Of a stretch of DNA of 64,000 bases, positions 36,430-44,883 are shown one piece after another. This DNA is from Flavobacterium denitrificans DSM 15936 (GTDB lineage Bacteria; Bacteroidota; Bacteroidia; Flavobacteriales; Flavobacteriaceae). The notes under the pieces were generated by a model, which made no database searches, was not told the origin of the DNA, and saw only the letters and a program-made list of their open reading frames with translations. Location of the stretch: assembly GCF_000425445.1 (NCBI RefSeq), contig NZ_AUDL01000004.1, forward strand, positions 620,001-684,000, read 5' to 3'. Within the stretch, counting starts at the first letter, position 1. Each line of letters begins with the position of its first letter. The translations under genes were made by a program, and so were the position numbers.

Positions 36430-37352
36430 TATTTCTTTAGAGATTCTTTAATTTTCTGCATTAATTCCGTTCCTCCATTATTCAAAATCTCCTGAGCAGA
36501 ATTGAAACCTAATTTCTTCCATTCTGAAATATCAACCGTTTTGTTGACTTCCAGTTTTTGTTTTCCGTCAATAGAAAGTAAAACGCCTTGAAAATGCAGA
36601 GTGTCTTCGTCTTCGTTATACGTAACCAAAGCTCCGATTGGCGCAGTACATCCGCCTTCAAGCGTTCTTAAAAACTGACGTTCGATGTAGGTACAAATTT
36701 CAGTTTCGATATCATTTAATTGAGAAAGTGCATCCAAAGTATAATTGTCGTTTTCCATTGCAACAACCAACATTGCTCCTTGAGCCGGCGCTGGAATCAT
36801 CCAATCTAAATTGATATAATTTTCGGGTTTTAAGTTGATGCGCTCTAGACCTGCAGCTGCAAAAACAGCTCCGTCCCAATCATTATCTTGTAACTTCTGC
36901 ATACGCGTATTTACGTTTCCGCGTAAATCAACCACAGTATGATTTGGATATTTGTTGAACCATTGTGCCTGGCGACGCAGACTTCCGGTTGCAATGGTGC
37001 TTGGATTTGCAAAATCAGGATTTCCTTTGTGGACTAAAATATCTAAAACATTTGCTCTTGGTAAAACAGCACCTTGGACGATACCTTTTGGCAAAGCTGT
37101 CGGAACATCTTTCATAGAATGTACGGCAATATCAATATCGCCATTAATCATGGCAATGTCTAAAGTTTTGGTGAAGATTCCCGTAATGCCAAGTTCATAA
37201 AGCGGTTTGTCCAGAATAATATCGCCTTGAGATTTAACGGCAACAATTGAAGTTTTATAACCTAAATCGTTTAGTTTTTTCTCGACAGTATGTGCTTGCC
37301 AAAGTGCTAATTCGCTGTCACGCGTTCCAATTCTGATTGTTTTTTCAGCCAT
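36429..37352 (-). CDS. hemC: Hydroxymethylbilane synthase (porphobilinogen deaminase)
   Basis: This 307-residue enzyme polymerises four porphobilinogens into hydroxymethylbilane. Motifs are IRIGTRDSELALWQA at the N terminus, HSMKDVPTALP, ATGSLRRQAQW, VDLRGNVNTRMQKL, and GGCTAPIGA holding the cysteine that carries the dipyrromethane cofactor. The start at 37352 is chosen because the upstream Met codons lie in the inverted repeat at 37367. Confidence 0.97.
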   Translation of the reverse strand: MAEKTIRIGTRDSELALWQAHTVEKKLNDLGYKTSIVAVKSQGDIILDKPLYELGITGIFTKTLDIAMINGDIDIAVHSMKDVPTALPKGIVQGAVLPRANVLDILVHKGNPDFANPSTIATGSLRRQAQWFNKYPNHTVVDLRGNVNTRMQKLQDNDWDGAVFAAAGLERINLKPENYINLDWMIPAPAQGAMLVVAMENDNYTLDALSQLNDIETEICTYIERQFLRTLEGGCTAPIGALVTYNEDEDTLHFQGVLLSIDGKQKLEVNKTVDISEWKKLGFNSAQEILNNGGTELMQKIKESLKK

Positions 37353-37366
37353 TTTATTGAATTTTA

Positions 37367-37445
37367 CCATATAAGTCATATAAGTAAATTTAAGCAGTTT
37401 GGGTAAAACAGCAGTTTGTTAAATGAACTTATATGACTTATATGG
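37367..37445. repeat. Inverted phased-nonamer arms between hemA and hemC
   Basis: CCATATAAGTCATATAAGT (37367-37385) is the reverse complement of 37427-37445, a 19-bp perfect stem with a 41-nt loop. Each arm is two 9-bp units (ACTTATATG twice). A related pair with a compensated base change is at 50,066-50,127. Confidence 0.9.
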
Positions 37446-37458
37446 TTTAAAAATTTAT

Positions 37459-38709
37459 TTAAGATGCTTTTATTTTGAAGACTTTCTCGATCCATTCAAT
37501 GCTTTCATCGACCATGGTATCGTCGTCTTTTAAATGATTTGCAAAATGAGTAGTGATTTTTTGAATGATTCGGTTGCTGATTATTTCAGCTTGCTCTTCA
37601 TTAAAATCGGCAATTTTTTTGCTTTGAAAATCTAGTTCTGAAGCTTTAATAGCGTTTAATTTTTCTTTTAAAGCATTAATTGTTGGAGCAAATTTTCTGC
37701 CTTTCATCCAAGTCACAAATTCTTCTTTGATTTCTTCGATGATCGCTTCTGCAGCTGGAATGTGTAATTTTCTGTTTTCCAAAGTTTCATCTGTCAATTG
37801 AGACAAATAATCCATGTGAATCAACGTTACGCCTTCTAATTCCTCAACATTTTCATGAACGTTTTTCGGAATCGACAAATCCAAAATCAATAAAGGTTTT
37901 TTTAGATTTAAAATCGCTTTGTCAACCGTTGGATTTTGAGCACCTGTTGCTACAACCACAACATCGGCTTTTTGAAGTTCTAAATGCAATTCAGAATAAT
38001 CTTTAACAATCAAATTTAGTTTTCCAGCCAATTTCTCAGCTTTATCTTTAGTACGGTTGATTAAAGTGATATGCTCGTTTTTAGTATGTTTTACTAAATT
38101 CTCGCACGTATTTCTTCCGATTTTTCCAGTTCCGAAAAGCAAAATGTTTTTATTGCTGATGTCTTCTACATTCTTCAAAATGTATTGTACCGATGCAAAA
38201 GAAACCGAAGTAGCGCCAGAGCTAATCTCAGTTTCGTTCTTAATTCTTTTGCTTGCTTGGATAACCGCATTCACCAATCTTTCCATGAAAGCATTCGCTA
38301 AACCTAAAGATTTAGAGTGAATGAAAGAAGTTTTGATTTGAGATATAATTTCGAAATCACCTAAGATCTGGCTATCTAAACCAGTTCCTACACGAAATAA
38401 GTGATTGATTGCTTCTTGATTTTTGTAAACGAAGCCAACTCTTTGAAAAGCATCAACAGAACCATTGCTGTTATCGCAGATTAGTTTTATTAATTGAAAT
38501 GGGTGTTCTGCAAAACCATAAATTTCGGTTCTGTTGCAGGTTGAAGTTACTAGTAAACTTTCTATTCCTTCGTTTTTAGCTTGTTCCAACAGGCGCGTCT
38601 TCGCAACTGCATCCAAACTAAATTGACCTCTGACCTCAGCATCAGCTTTTTTATAACTCAGACCAACTGAGTAAAAATAAAGATGTTTCGGTACGTTATT
38701 GTTTTCCAT
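37459..38709 (-). CDS. hemA: Glutamyl-tRNA reductase
   Basis: This 416-residue enzyme makes glutamate-1-semialdehyde from glutamyl-tRNA, the first committed step of the C5 heme pathway. Motifs are LVTSTCNRTEIYGFA with the active-site Cys, GLDSQILGDFEIISQIK, an NADPH Rossmann block ILLFGTGKIGRNTCENL, LILDLSIPKNV, and a C-terminal dimerisation helix. The 38709 start matches family N termini; a frame to 38736 is open. The next enzyme, HemL, is not in the window. The AraC-type gene is divergent from it. Confidence 0.97.
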   Translation of the reverse strand: MENNNVPKHLYFYSVGLSYKKADAEVRGQFSLDAVAKTRLLEQAKNEGIESLLVTSTCNRTEIYGFAEHPFQLIKLICDNSNGSVDAFQRVGFVYKNQEAINHLFRVGTGLDSQILGDFEIISQIKTSFIHSKSLGLANAFMERLVNAVIQASKRIKNETEISSGATSVSFASVQYILKNVEDISNKNILLFGTGKIGRNTCENLVKHTKNEHITLINRTKDKAEKLAGKLNLIVKDYSELHLELQKADVVVVATGAQNPTVDKAILNLKKPLLILDLSIPKNVHENVEELEGVTLIHMDYLSQLTDETLENRKLHIPAAEAIIEEIKEEFVTWMKGRKFAPTINALKEKLNAIKASELDFQSKKIADFNEEQAEIISNRIIQKITTHFANHLKDDDTMVDESIEWIEKVFKIKAS

Positions 38710-38835
38710 AAATTCACTTTCATAAAAGTGCAACAAAATTATTACTATACCATCGATAAAAATAACGCTAAAAGTACTTTTTATGTCGCTGTATGTTTTT
38801 TTGAACCTAAATAGGTGTTTTTGAGTAAAAAGGAC

Positions 38836-38843
38836 TACTTTTG
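38836..38843 (+). promoter_or_regulatory. -7 box TACTTTTG in the hemA/AraC divergent region
   Basis: This TAnnTTTG match lies 93 bp upstream of the AraC-type gene, in the 227-bp region shared with hemA. No well-spaced -33 TTG was found. Confidence 0.4.
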
Positions 38844-38936
38844 TAGCAAAATCAACTCATTTGAAGTGATTAGTTTAGAGTCGTTCTAAATAACATTTGA
38901 ACTTTGTTTTGATTTTCGTTTCAAAAAAATATCGCT

Positions 38937-39812
38937 ATGGGTTCTCAAGAAATTATAAAAATTGAAGATGACTTTACGCTGATCCGTTTTCAGAATGACG
39001 GCACCGAGCCATTTTTTGCGCAACATGAAATTGTAGGTACTGGTCTGATACAGTTTCACTTCGGGATAAAGGGGAATGCAAAATTCTTGTTCAATCAAGG
39101 CACTTATGCTTTAGAGCTGAAAGAAGAAAAATCATTGCTTTTATACAATCCTCAGAAAGAATTACCGTTGAATTTAGAATTAGCTCCAAACTCTTGGGTG
39201 ATTTCAGTAATTGTTTCGATCAAGAAATTTCACGCCTTATTTTCTGCCGAAGCCAATTATATTACTTTTTTAAGTCCTGATAATAAGGATAAAAAGTATT
39301 ATAACGAAGGAAATATTAGCCCGTCGATGGCAATTGTACTTAGTCAGTTGTTTCATTACAATCTTCATCCATCGATCAAAAACCTTTATTATAAAGGAAA
39401 AGGATACGAATTGCTGAGTTTGTACTTCAATAGAACAGAAGACCCAAATGCAGAACAATGTCCGTTTTTGATTGACGAAGATAATGTTTTGAAAATCAGA
39501 AAAGCAAAAGAAATTGTAATAGCGAATATGGCCGAACCGCCAGGATTGCAAGAATTGGCAGATGAAATTGGTTTGAATTTGAAAAAACTCAAAATGGGCT
39601 TCAAACAAATTTACGGTGACACAGTTTACGGTTTCCTTTTCGATTATAAAATGGATTTCGCAAGAAAACTTTTAGACAGCGGTTCTTATAACGTAAACGA
39701 AGTGGGATTGAAAATTGGCTATAGCACAGGAAGTCATTTTATCGCGGCGTTCAAAAAGAAATTTGGAACAACACCCAAAAAATATTTAATGTCGATTAAT
39801 GCGAATGTTTAA
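38937..39812 (+). CDS. AraC-family transcriptional regulator
   Basis: This 291-residue regulator has an N-terminal ligand/dimerisation half of cupin type (~15-150) and a C-terminal double-HTH AraC domain (~195-288). The latter includes PPGLQELADEIGLNLKKLKMGFKQIYG and NEVGLKIGYSTGSHFIAAFKKKFGTTPKKYL. It is divergent from hemA and lies upstream of hemH on the same strand, a position suggesting control of heme genes. The effector is unknown. Confidence 0.92.
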   Translation: MGSQEIIKIEDDFTLIRFQNDGTEPFFAQHEIVGTGLIQFHFGIKGNAKFLFNQGTYALELKEEKSLLLYNPQKELPLNLELAPNSWVISVIVSIKKFHALFSAEANYITFLSPDNKDKKYYNEGNISPSMAIVLSQLFHYNLHPSIKNLYYKGKGYELLSLYFNRTEDPNAEQCPFLIDEDNVLKIRKAKEIVIANMAEPPGLQELADEIGLNLKKLKMGFKQIYGDTVYGFLFDYKMDFARKLLDSGSYNVNEVGLKIGYSTGSHFIAAFKKKFGTTPKKYLMSINANV

Positions 39813-39832
39813 TTTCAAGTTTTATTAAAATA

Positions 39833-40198
39833 ATGGAAATTGGAATATTAGGAGATCATAAGGATTATATAGAAGAAAAATTTGAAGAAGTTTTGGTACG
39901 TTATAATCGATTTGGCAAAGACCTTTATAATGTAATTAAAGAGGAATTGCCAGATGTATTCAAATATTTAAAATACTATAGGACAATAAAGTATGGAAAC
40001 ATAGGTCAGCTTGAAGATAGTTACGCAACTTATAATGATGGAGATATTCTGTTTGCTATCCAATTAGAACCTGAGTGCGAAGTAATCTGTTTATATAATC
40101 GTGAAATTCACATTGAAATTAGCGATTGGAATAATAATGATTATTATAAACAGTCTATTGAATTTATAAGAACGGAATTTCTGAATGGAAAGATCTAA
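39833..40198 (+). CDS. Unknown soluble acidic protein
   Basis: This 121-residue protein is acidic, without signal or membrane segment, and rich in Tyr, Asn and Asp (for example DYIEEKFEEVLVRYNRFG and DWNNNDYYKQS). It is 20 bp after the AraC-type regulator, so it may be co-transcribed, but composition is slightly more AT-rich than the heme genes. No family is recognised. Confidence 0.6.
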   Translation: MEIGILGDHKDYIEEKFEEVLVRYNRFGKDLYNVIKEELPDVFKYLKYYRTIKYGNIGQLEDSYATYNDGDILFAIQLEPECEVICLYNREIHIEISDWNNNDYYKQSIEFIRTEFLNGKI

Positions 40199-40321
40199 TA
40201 AATCAATTTTAAATATTAAACAATAATTAAAAAGTAATAAATATCATATTTCGATAAAGTATCCTTAAATACTTTTGCCGAAATTTTTTAAAACAAATAA
40301 AAGCTTAAAGCAAAAAACATA

Positions 40322-41335
40322 ATGAAAGGCGTATTATTAGTAAACTTAGGATCACCAGACAGTCCAACACCAAAAGATGTAAAACCCTATTTAGATGAAT
40401 TTTTAATGGATAAATACGTGATCGACGTTCCGTATTTATTGAGAGCATTATTGGTTCGCGGAATTATTTTAAGAAAAAGACCAGAAGAATCGGCACATGC
40501 TTATTCGAAAATCTGGTGGGAAGAAGGGTCTCCATTAGTGGTTCTTTCAGAAAGAATGCAGAAAAAAGTACAGCCTTTAGTAAATGTTCCAGTTTCATTA
40601 GCGATGCGCTACGGAACTATGACAATCGAAAAAGGACTTCAGGAATTAAACGATAAAGGAGTTACAGATGTAATGCTTTTTCCTTTATATCCGCAATATG
40701 CAATGGCATCGACTTTGACTATTTTGGTTAAAGCCGAAGAAATTCGCAAGAAGAAATTTCCTCACATGAAATTTACTGATGTTCCGGCATTTTATAACAA
40801 ACCAGATTACATCAAAAACTTAGCCGATTCTATCAAAAAACACTTGGTTGGATTTGAATATGACCATTTATTGTTTTCGTATCATGGAATTCCAGAACGT
40901 CACATTCGCAAAACGGATGTAACAAAATCACATTGTAAAATTGATGGTTCATGTTGTAACACGCCATCTCCAGCGCACGAATTTTGTTACCGTCACCAAT
41001 GTTACGAAACAACAAAACAAGTCATTAAATTATTAGGGCTTCCAGAAGACAAATACAGTTTGACTTTCCAATCTCGTTTAGCGGGTGATAAATGGTTAGA
41101 ACCTTATACAGATGTTGAAATTGATAACATGCCAGCAAGAGGAATTAAAAAATTGGCAGTTGTAACTCCAGCTTTCGTTTCAGATTGTTTAGAAACTTTG
41201 GAAGAAATCGCAATGCGTGCCAAAGAAGATTTTGAAGCCAATGGAGGAGAAGAATTCTTGGCAATTCCATGTTTGAATGATGATGATGAATGGTGCCAGA
41301 CGGTTTCTAACTGGATTAATGATTGGGCTAAATAG
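40322..41335 (+). CDS. hemH: Ferrochelatase with Cys-rich insertion
   Basis: This 337-residue enzyme inserts Fe(II) into protoporphyrin IX (or coproporphyrin III). Conserved blocks are VLLVNLGSPDSPTPKDVKPYL, AMRYG, LFPLYPQYAMAST, SYHGIPERHI with the active-site His, TFQSRLAGDKWLEPYTD and PAFVSDCLETLEEI. Between SYHGIPERH and TFQSR there is a Cys/His-rich stretch (~residues 205-230; HCKIDGSCC, EFCYRHQC) with five cysteines that E. coli HemH lacks. An Fe-S cluster there is possible but not shown. HemJ follows on the same strand. Confidence 0.96.
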   Translation: MKGVLLVNLGSPDSPTPKDVKPYLDEFLMDKYVIDVPYLLRALLVRGIILRKRPEESAHAYSKIWWEEGSPLVVLSERMQKKVQPLVNVPVSLAMRYGTMTIEKGLQELNDKGVTDVMLFPLYPQYAMASTLTILVKAEEIRKKKFPHMKFTDVPAFYNKPDYIKNLADSIKKHLVGFEYDHLLFSYHGIPERHIRKTDVTKSHCKIDGSCCNTPSPAHEFCYRHQCYETTKQVIKLLGLPEDKYSLTFQSRLAGDKWLEPYTDVEIDNMPARGIKKLAVVTPAFVSDCLETLEEIAMRAKEDFEANGGEEFLAIPCLNDDDEWCQTVSNWINDWAK

Positions 41336-41359
41336 AAAATAGAAAATAGAAGAAAGAGT

Positions 41360-41394
41360 AAAGAATAAAGAATAAAGAATAAAGAACAAAGACT
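41360..41394. repeat. Five tandem heptamers (AAAGAAT)
   Basis: Three exact AAAGAAT units are followed by AAAGAAC and AAAGACT, in phase, in the gap between hemH and hemJ. Shorter A/G-rich units flank them. Confidence 0.85.
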
Positions 41395-41424
41395 TTAGAA
41401 GCAAGAGTAAAGACAATAGACTTT

Positions 41425-41973
41425 ATGGAATATTATAATTATTTAAAATCACTGCATCTTATTTTTGTGATCACTTGGTTTGCGGGTTTGTTTTATATTG
41501 TGCGTTTGTTTGTTTACCAAATTGAAGCCAGTGAAAAATCTTCGCCAGAAAAAGAGATTTTGCAGGCGCAATACAAAATAATGGCCTACCGTTTGTGGTA
41601 CATTATTACATGGCCTTCGGCGGTTTTGGCAAGTGTTTTTGCTTTTTGGATGCTGTTTTTTACAGATGCAGGTCATATTTGGCTTACACAATCATGGATG
41701 CACGTAAAATTATGTTTCGTTTTCCTTTTATATTTATATCACGGAAAATGCCATCAAATTTTCAAACAATTGCAAAATGATGAGGTAAAATATTCCAATA
41801 ATTTCATGCGTTTATGGAATGAAGGCGCCACGATTATTTTGTTTGCCGTTGTATTTTTAGTAGTTTTAAAAAGTGCCATCAACTGGATTTTCGGCGTAAT
41901 CGGAATTATATTATTCTCGGTTTTAATTATGCTGGGATTCCGTTTTTATAAAAGAATTAGAGAGAGAAAATAG
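41425..41973 (+). CDS. hemJ: Protoporphyrinogen IX oxidase HemJ (CopD-like)
   Basis: This 182-residue membrane protein with about four to five helices matches HemJ. The opening YLKSLHLIFVITWFAGLFYIVRLFVYQ holds the conserved His and Arg. YRLWYIITWPSAVLAS, SWMHVKLCFVFLLYLYHGKCH (conserved Lys and His) and LWNEGATIILFAVVFLVVLK follow. HemJ oxidises protoporphyrinogen IX to protoporphyrin IX in bacteria lacking HemG/HemY. Its place after hemH supports the call over a copper-resistance CopD protein. Confidence 0.88.
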   Translation: MEYYNYLKSLHLIFVITWFAGLFYIVRLFVYQIEASEKSSPEKEILQAQYKIMAYRLWYIITWPSAVLASVFAFWMLFFTDAGHIWLTQSWMHVKLCFVFLLYLYHGKCHQIFKQLQNDEVKYSNNFMRLWNEGATIILFAVVFLVVLKSAINWIFGVIGIILFSVLIMLGFRFYKRIRERK

Positions 41974-41981
41974 TTTTTTTA

Positions 41982-42048
41982 GTTTCAGGTTTCAAGTTTC
42001 AAGTTGCCAAACGCAACGTAACTAAACTTGAAACTTGAAACCTGAAAC
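41982..42048. repeat. Inverted phased-heptamer arms (GTTTCAR) between hemJ and the kinase gene
   Basis: The 24-bp arm 41982-42005 (GTTTCAG, GTTTCAA, GTTTCAA, GTT) is the exact reverse complement of 42025-42048, with a 19-nt loop. It is the same unit sequence as the array at 13.6 kb. It ends 11 bp before the kinase start. Confidence 0.92.
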
Positions 42049-42059
42049 AAATAAAACAA

Positions 42060-43532
42060 ATGTTTAACAACTTCAAAATGACAATGCTTTCCCTTCGTAC
42101 CAGGATTTTCCTGTCGATGATTGTATTGATTGTTGTAGCATCTTTTTTATTGGCTTCAATTTCAATTATTCAGTTTAAAACGGAAGCGAAGGAATATCAT
42201 CAAGAACGTTTAGAACGAAAAGAAAATGCGGTAAAAGAACATATCAATTACGTTCTGGCGACGACCACATATCCACTAAAAACTCAGAATTTAGATTTAA
42301 TTTTTAAAGATAAAATTCACGAGTTAGCACAAATTCATAAAATCGAAATCAATATTTACAGTATTGACGGTAAATTGTTGAAATCTTCAAAAGAATCCTT
42401 TGCTGTTGATAAAGCGCCGCCGCCAATTCCGGAATATATTTTGAAATTGGTTCGTTCCTCTATAGAAAAACGATTTGTAGATATTAAAACGATTGATGGA
42501 GTCAAAAACCGTTCTTCATATAGTTTAATTAAAGACGAAAAATTCAAACCACTCGGAATCCTGAATCTTCCGTATTTAGAAGATGATGGTTACTACGATA
42601 ATGAGCTGAATACGTTCTTGATTCGTTTAAGCCAAGTATATTCTTTTATGCTTATTGTAGCTTTTGGATTGGCGTATTTTCTTTCAACTTATATTACAAA
42701 ATCGCTAAAAACAATTTCAGATCGTTTAGAAGAAACCAATCTGGATCAGAAAAACGAGAAAATTGTGTTAGAAGCAAACAGCAAAGAAGTCAACTTTTTG
42801 ATCAAAGCGTACAACGGAATGGTAGATAAACTCGAAACGAGTGCCATTAAATTAGCGCAAAGCGAACGTGAAGAAGCTTGGCGCGAAATGGCAAAACAAG
42901 TAGCACACGAAATTAAAAATCCGCTAACGCCGATGCGTTTGACGGTTCAGAGTTTTCAGAGAAAGTTTGATCCTTCTGCTCCAGATGTAAAACAGAAAAT
43001 GAATGATTATTCGGAAACTTTAATTCAGCAAATTGATACCATGACCGCGGTTGCTTCAGCGTTTTCGAATTTTGCTTCCATGCCGGCACAGCAAAATGAA
43101 ACCTTAAATGTGGTTGAGGTAGTCGAATTGGCTTTGGACATTTTCAACGAAGATTATATTTCTTTCGAAAAAGAAGAAGAAGAAATCATTTCCAAAATGG
43201 ATCGAACGCAATTAATCCGTGTGATTACCAATTTGGTTAAAAATGCCACTCAGGCTATTCCGGAAAGTCAGTTTCAAAAATCCATTGTTGTTACGGTAAA
43301 AAGACGAAACAACAATGTTGAAATCGCGGTAAAAGACAACGGAATTGGAATCCAGAAACAAGATATTGGCCGAATTTTTGAACCAAAGTTTACTACTAAA
43401 ACCAGTGGTATGGGACTTGGACTCGGAATTATCAAAAACATTATCGAAAATTACAAAGGAACAATTACCTTTGAGTCAACATACGGAAAGGGAACTACAT
43501 TTAGAGTTTCATTACCAATTACAAATTCATAA
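42060..43532 (+). CDS. NtrY/NtrB-like sensor histidine kinase
   Basis: This 490-residue kinase has an N-terminal helix (~15-38), an extracytoplasmic sensor region (~40-190), a second membrane helix (~195-218) and a HAMP-like linker. The H box is VAHEIKNPLTPMRLTVQSFQ. ATPase boxes follow: N (NLVKNATQAIP), G1 (VKDNGIGI), F (IFEPKFTTK) and G2 (GMGLGLGIIKNII). No response regulator is adjacent, so it is an orphan. Alternative Met codons lie at codons 7 and 9. The crotonase gene follows by 10 bp. Confidence 0.93.
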   Translation: MFNNFKMTMLSLRTRIFLSMIVLIVVASFLLASISIIQFKTEAKEYHQERLERKENAVKEHINYVLATTTYPLKTQNLDLIFKDKIHELAQIHKIEINIYSIDGKLLKSSKESFAVDKAPPPIPEYILKLVRSSIEKRFVDIKTIDGVKNRSSYSLIKDEKFKPLGILNLPYLEDDGYYDNELNTFLIRLSQVYSFMLIVAFGLAYFLSTYITKSLKTISDRLEETNLDQKNEKIVLEANSKEVNFLIKAYNGMVDKLETSAIKLAQSEREEAWREMAKQVAHEIKNPLTPMRLTVQSFQRKFDPSAPDVKQKMNDYSETLIQQIDTMTAVASAFSNFASMPAQQNETLNVVEVVELALDIFNEDYISFEKEEEEIISKMDRTQLIRVITNLVKNATQAIPESQFQKSIVVTVKRRNNNVEIAVKDNGIGIQKQDIGRIFEPKFTTKTSGMGLGLGIIKNIIENYKGTITFESTYGKGTTFRVSLPITNS

Positions 43533-43542
43533 AATCAGCGTC

Positions 43543-44325
43543 ATGAACTACGAAAATATTTTAATTGCAATAGAGGAGAGCGTTGCAACCATTACGATTA
43601 ATAGACCTGCAAAATTGAATGCCTTAAACAAGGAAACAATAAGCGATTTGAGTAAAGCGATCAAATTATTAAGCAAGAATGAAGAGGTTCGCGCTATAAT
43701 TTTAACGGGAAGCGGAGAAAAAGCCTTTGTTGCTGGAGCTGATATTTCTGAATTTGCAAATTATACTATTGTTGAAGGAGCGCAATTGGCCGCTGAAGGA
43801 CAAGAATCACTTTTTGATTTAATCGAGGGGCTTAAAAAACCTGTTATTGCTGCAGTCAACGGATTTGCATTAGGAGGCGGATTAGAATTGGCAATGGCTT
43901 GTCATTTTAGAGTAGCATCAGACAATGCAAAAATGGGACTTCCAGAAGTTACTTTAGGATTGATTCCGGGTTATGGAGGAACACAACGTTTGCCGCAATT
44001 AGTTGGAAAAGGACGAGCAATGGAAATGATTATGACCGCAGCAATGATTTCTGCAGAAGAAGGAAAACAATACGGTTTAGTAAATCACGTAGTGCCACAA
44101 GCAGAACTTTTGTCATTTACAACGGTAATCGCTCACAAAATCATTAAAAATGCGCCGTTTGCTATTGCAAAAGCGATAAAAGCAATAAATGCAAATTATA
44201 CTGACGGCAAAAATGGTTTTGATGTCGAAATAAAATCATTCGGAAAATGTTTCGGAACGCAAGATTTTAAAGAAGGCACCACAGCATTCTTAGAAAAACG
44301 TAAAGCTGAATTTACAGGGAAATAA
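43543..44325 (+). CDS. Enoyl-CoA hydratase/isomerase (crotonase family)
   Basis: This 260-residue protein has INRPAKLNALNKETI, the oxyanion-hole segment KAFVAGADISEFA, NGFALGGGLELAMACHFRVAS with the first catalytic Glu position, and LPEVTLGLIPGYGGTQRLPQLVG with the second. Both glutamates of a hydratase are present, so an enoyl-CoA or short-chain 3-hydroxyacyl-CoA dehydratase is likely. The frame is open back into the kinase gene, but the start at 43543 has the family N terminus. Confidence 0.94.
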   Translation: MNYENILIAIEESVATITINRPAKLNALNKETISDLSKAIKLLSKNEEVRAIILTGSGEKAFVAGADISEFANYTIVEGAQLAAEGQESLFDLIEGLKKPVIAAVNGFALGGGLELAMACHFRVASDNAKMGLPEVTLGLIPGYGGTQRLPQLVGKGRAMEMIMTAAMISAEEGKQYGLVNHVVPQAELLSFTTVIAHKIIKNAPFAIAKAIKAINANYTDGKNGFDVEIKSFGKCFGTQDFKEGTTAFLEKRKAEFTGK

Positions 44326-44372
44326 AATCATACCACAAAAGGCACTAAAATTTTAAGAGCTTCGCAAAGAAA

Positions 44373-44460
44373 CTTAGAATCTTAGTGTCTTAGTATCTAA
44401 AAAAAACTTAGTCACGATAGCTATCGGGATAGCATCTCAGAACCTTAGCACCTTTAAAAA
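44373..44460. repeat. Phased octamers (CTTAGNNT) around a decayed palindrome
   Basis: Octamers CTTAGAAT, CTTAGTGT and CTTAGTAT (44373-44396) and TCAGAACC, TTAGCACC (44437-44452) are in the same sense, separated by a partial palindrome (44413-44431). The last unit ends a few bp before the next start codon. Confidence 0.8.
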
Positions 44461-44462
44461 AA

Positions 44463-44861
44463 ATGTACGAACCAATATTTGCCCTTTTTTGTGAACGAGT
44501 TACAGAAAGCATCCAAAGCGGAACTTTCGCAAAACTTACTTTGGCCAAAACAATGGGAGATACAGAACTTAAAAACGTGTATTTCCGATTGGTTCTCAAT
44601 GAAGATAATACATTCTCTATTTCGCTTACTTTTAGATATAAAACTGAAGAACTCGAGAGCATTCACACTTTAGATGAAGCTTTGCTGATTTTGGGGTCAC
44701 ACATCAAAAAACCTTTCTTGACAGCACTTTTATTTACAACTAATGATGATGTTACATTTAAAGTCAATAAAAAGAACGCAGGAAGTATTATAGAACAGCC
44801 ACCAACGTTTAAAAATGCTTCTCCGGTTATGTTGGAAATGATTGAGAAAGGGATTGTTTAA
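44463..44861 (+). CDS. Unknown soluble protein
   Basis: This 132-residue protein has a predicted alpha/beta fold (CERVTESIQSGTFAKLTLAKTMG, NVYFRLVLNEDNTFSISLTFRYKT) and a C-terminal helical tail. There is no signal, membrane segment or catalytic motif. The ATG directly follows the octamer repeat region. Composition matches neighbours. It may be the N-terminal domain type found alone or fused elsewhere in Bacteroidota, but I cannot name the family. Confidence 0.65.
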   Translation: MYEPIFALFCERVTESIQSGTFAKLTLAKTMGDTELKNVYFRLVLNEDNTFSISLTFRYKTEELESIHTLDEALLILGSHIKKPFLTALLFTTNDDVTFKVNKKNAGSIIEQPPTFKNASPVMLEMIEKGIV

Positions 44862-44883
44862 TCTTGTCGCTTAAATAGACTAT

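Noticed and set aside
43345..43542. N-terminal extension of the crotonase into the kinase gene
   Set aside because: The extension is the out-of-frame kinase C terminus; the crotonase family begins at the Met at 43543.
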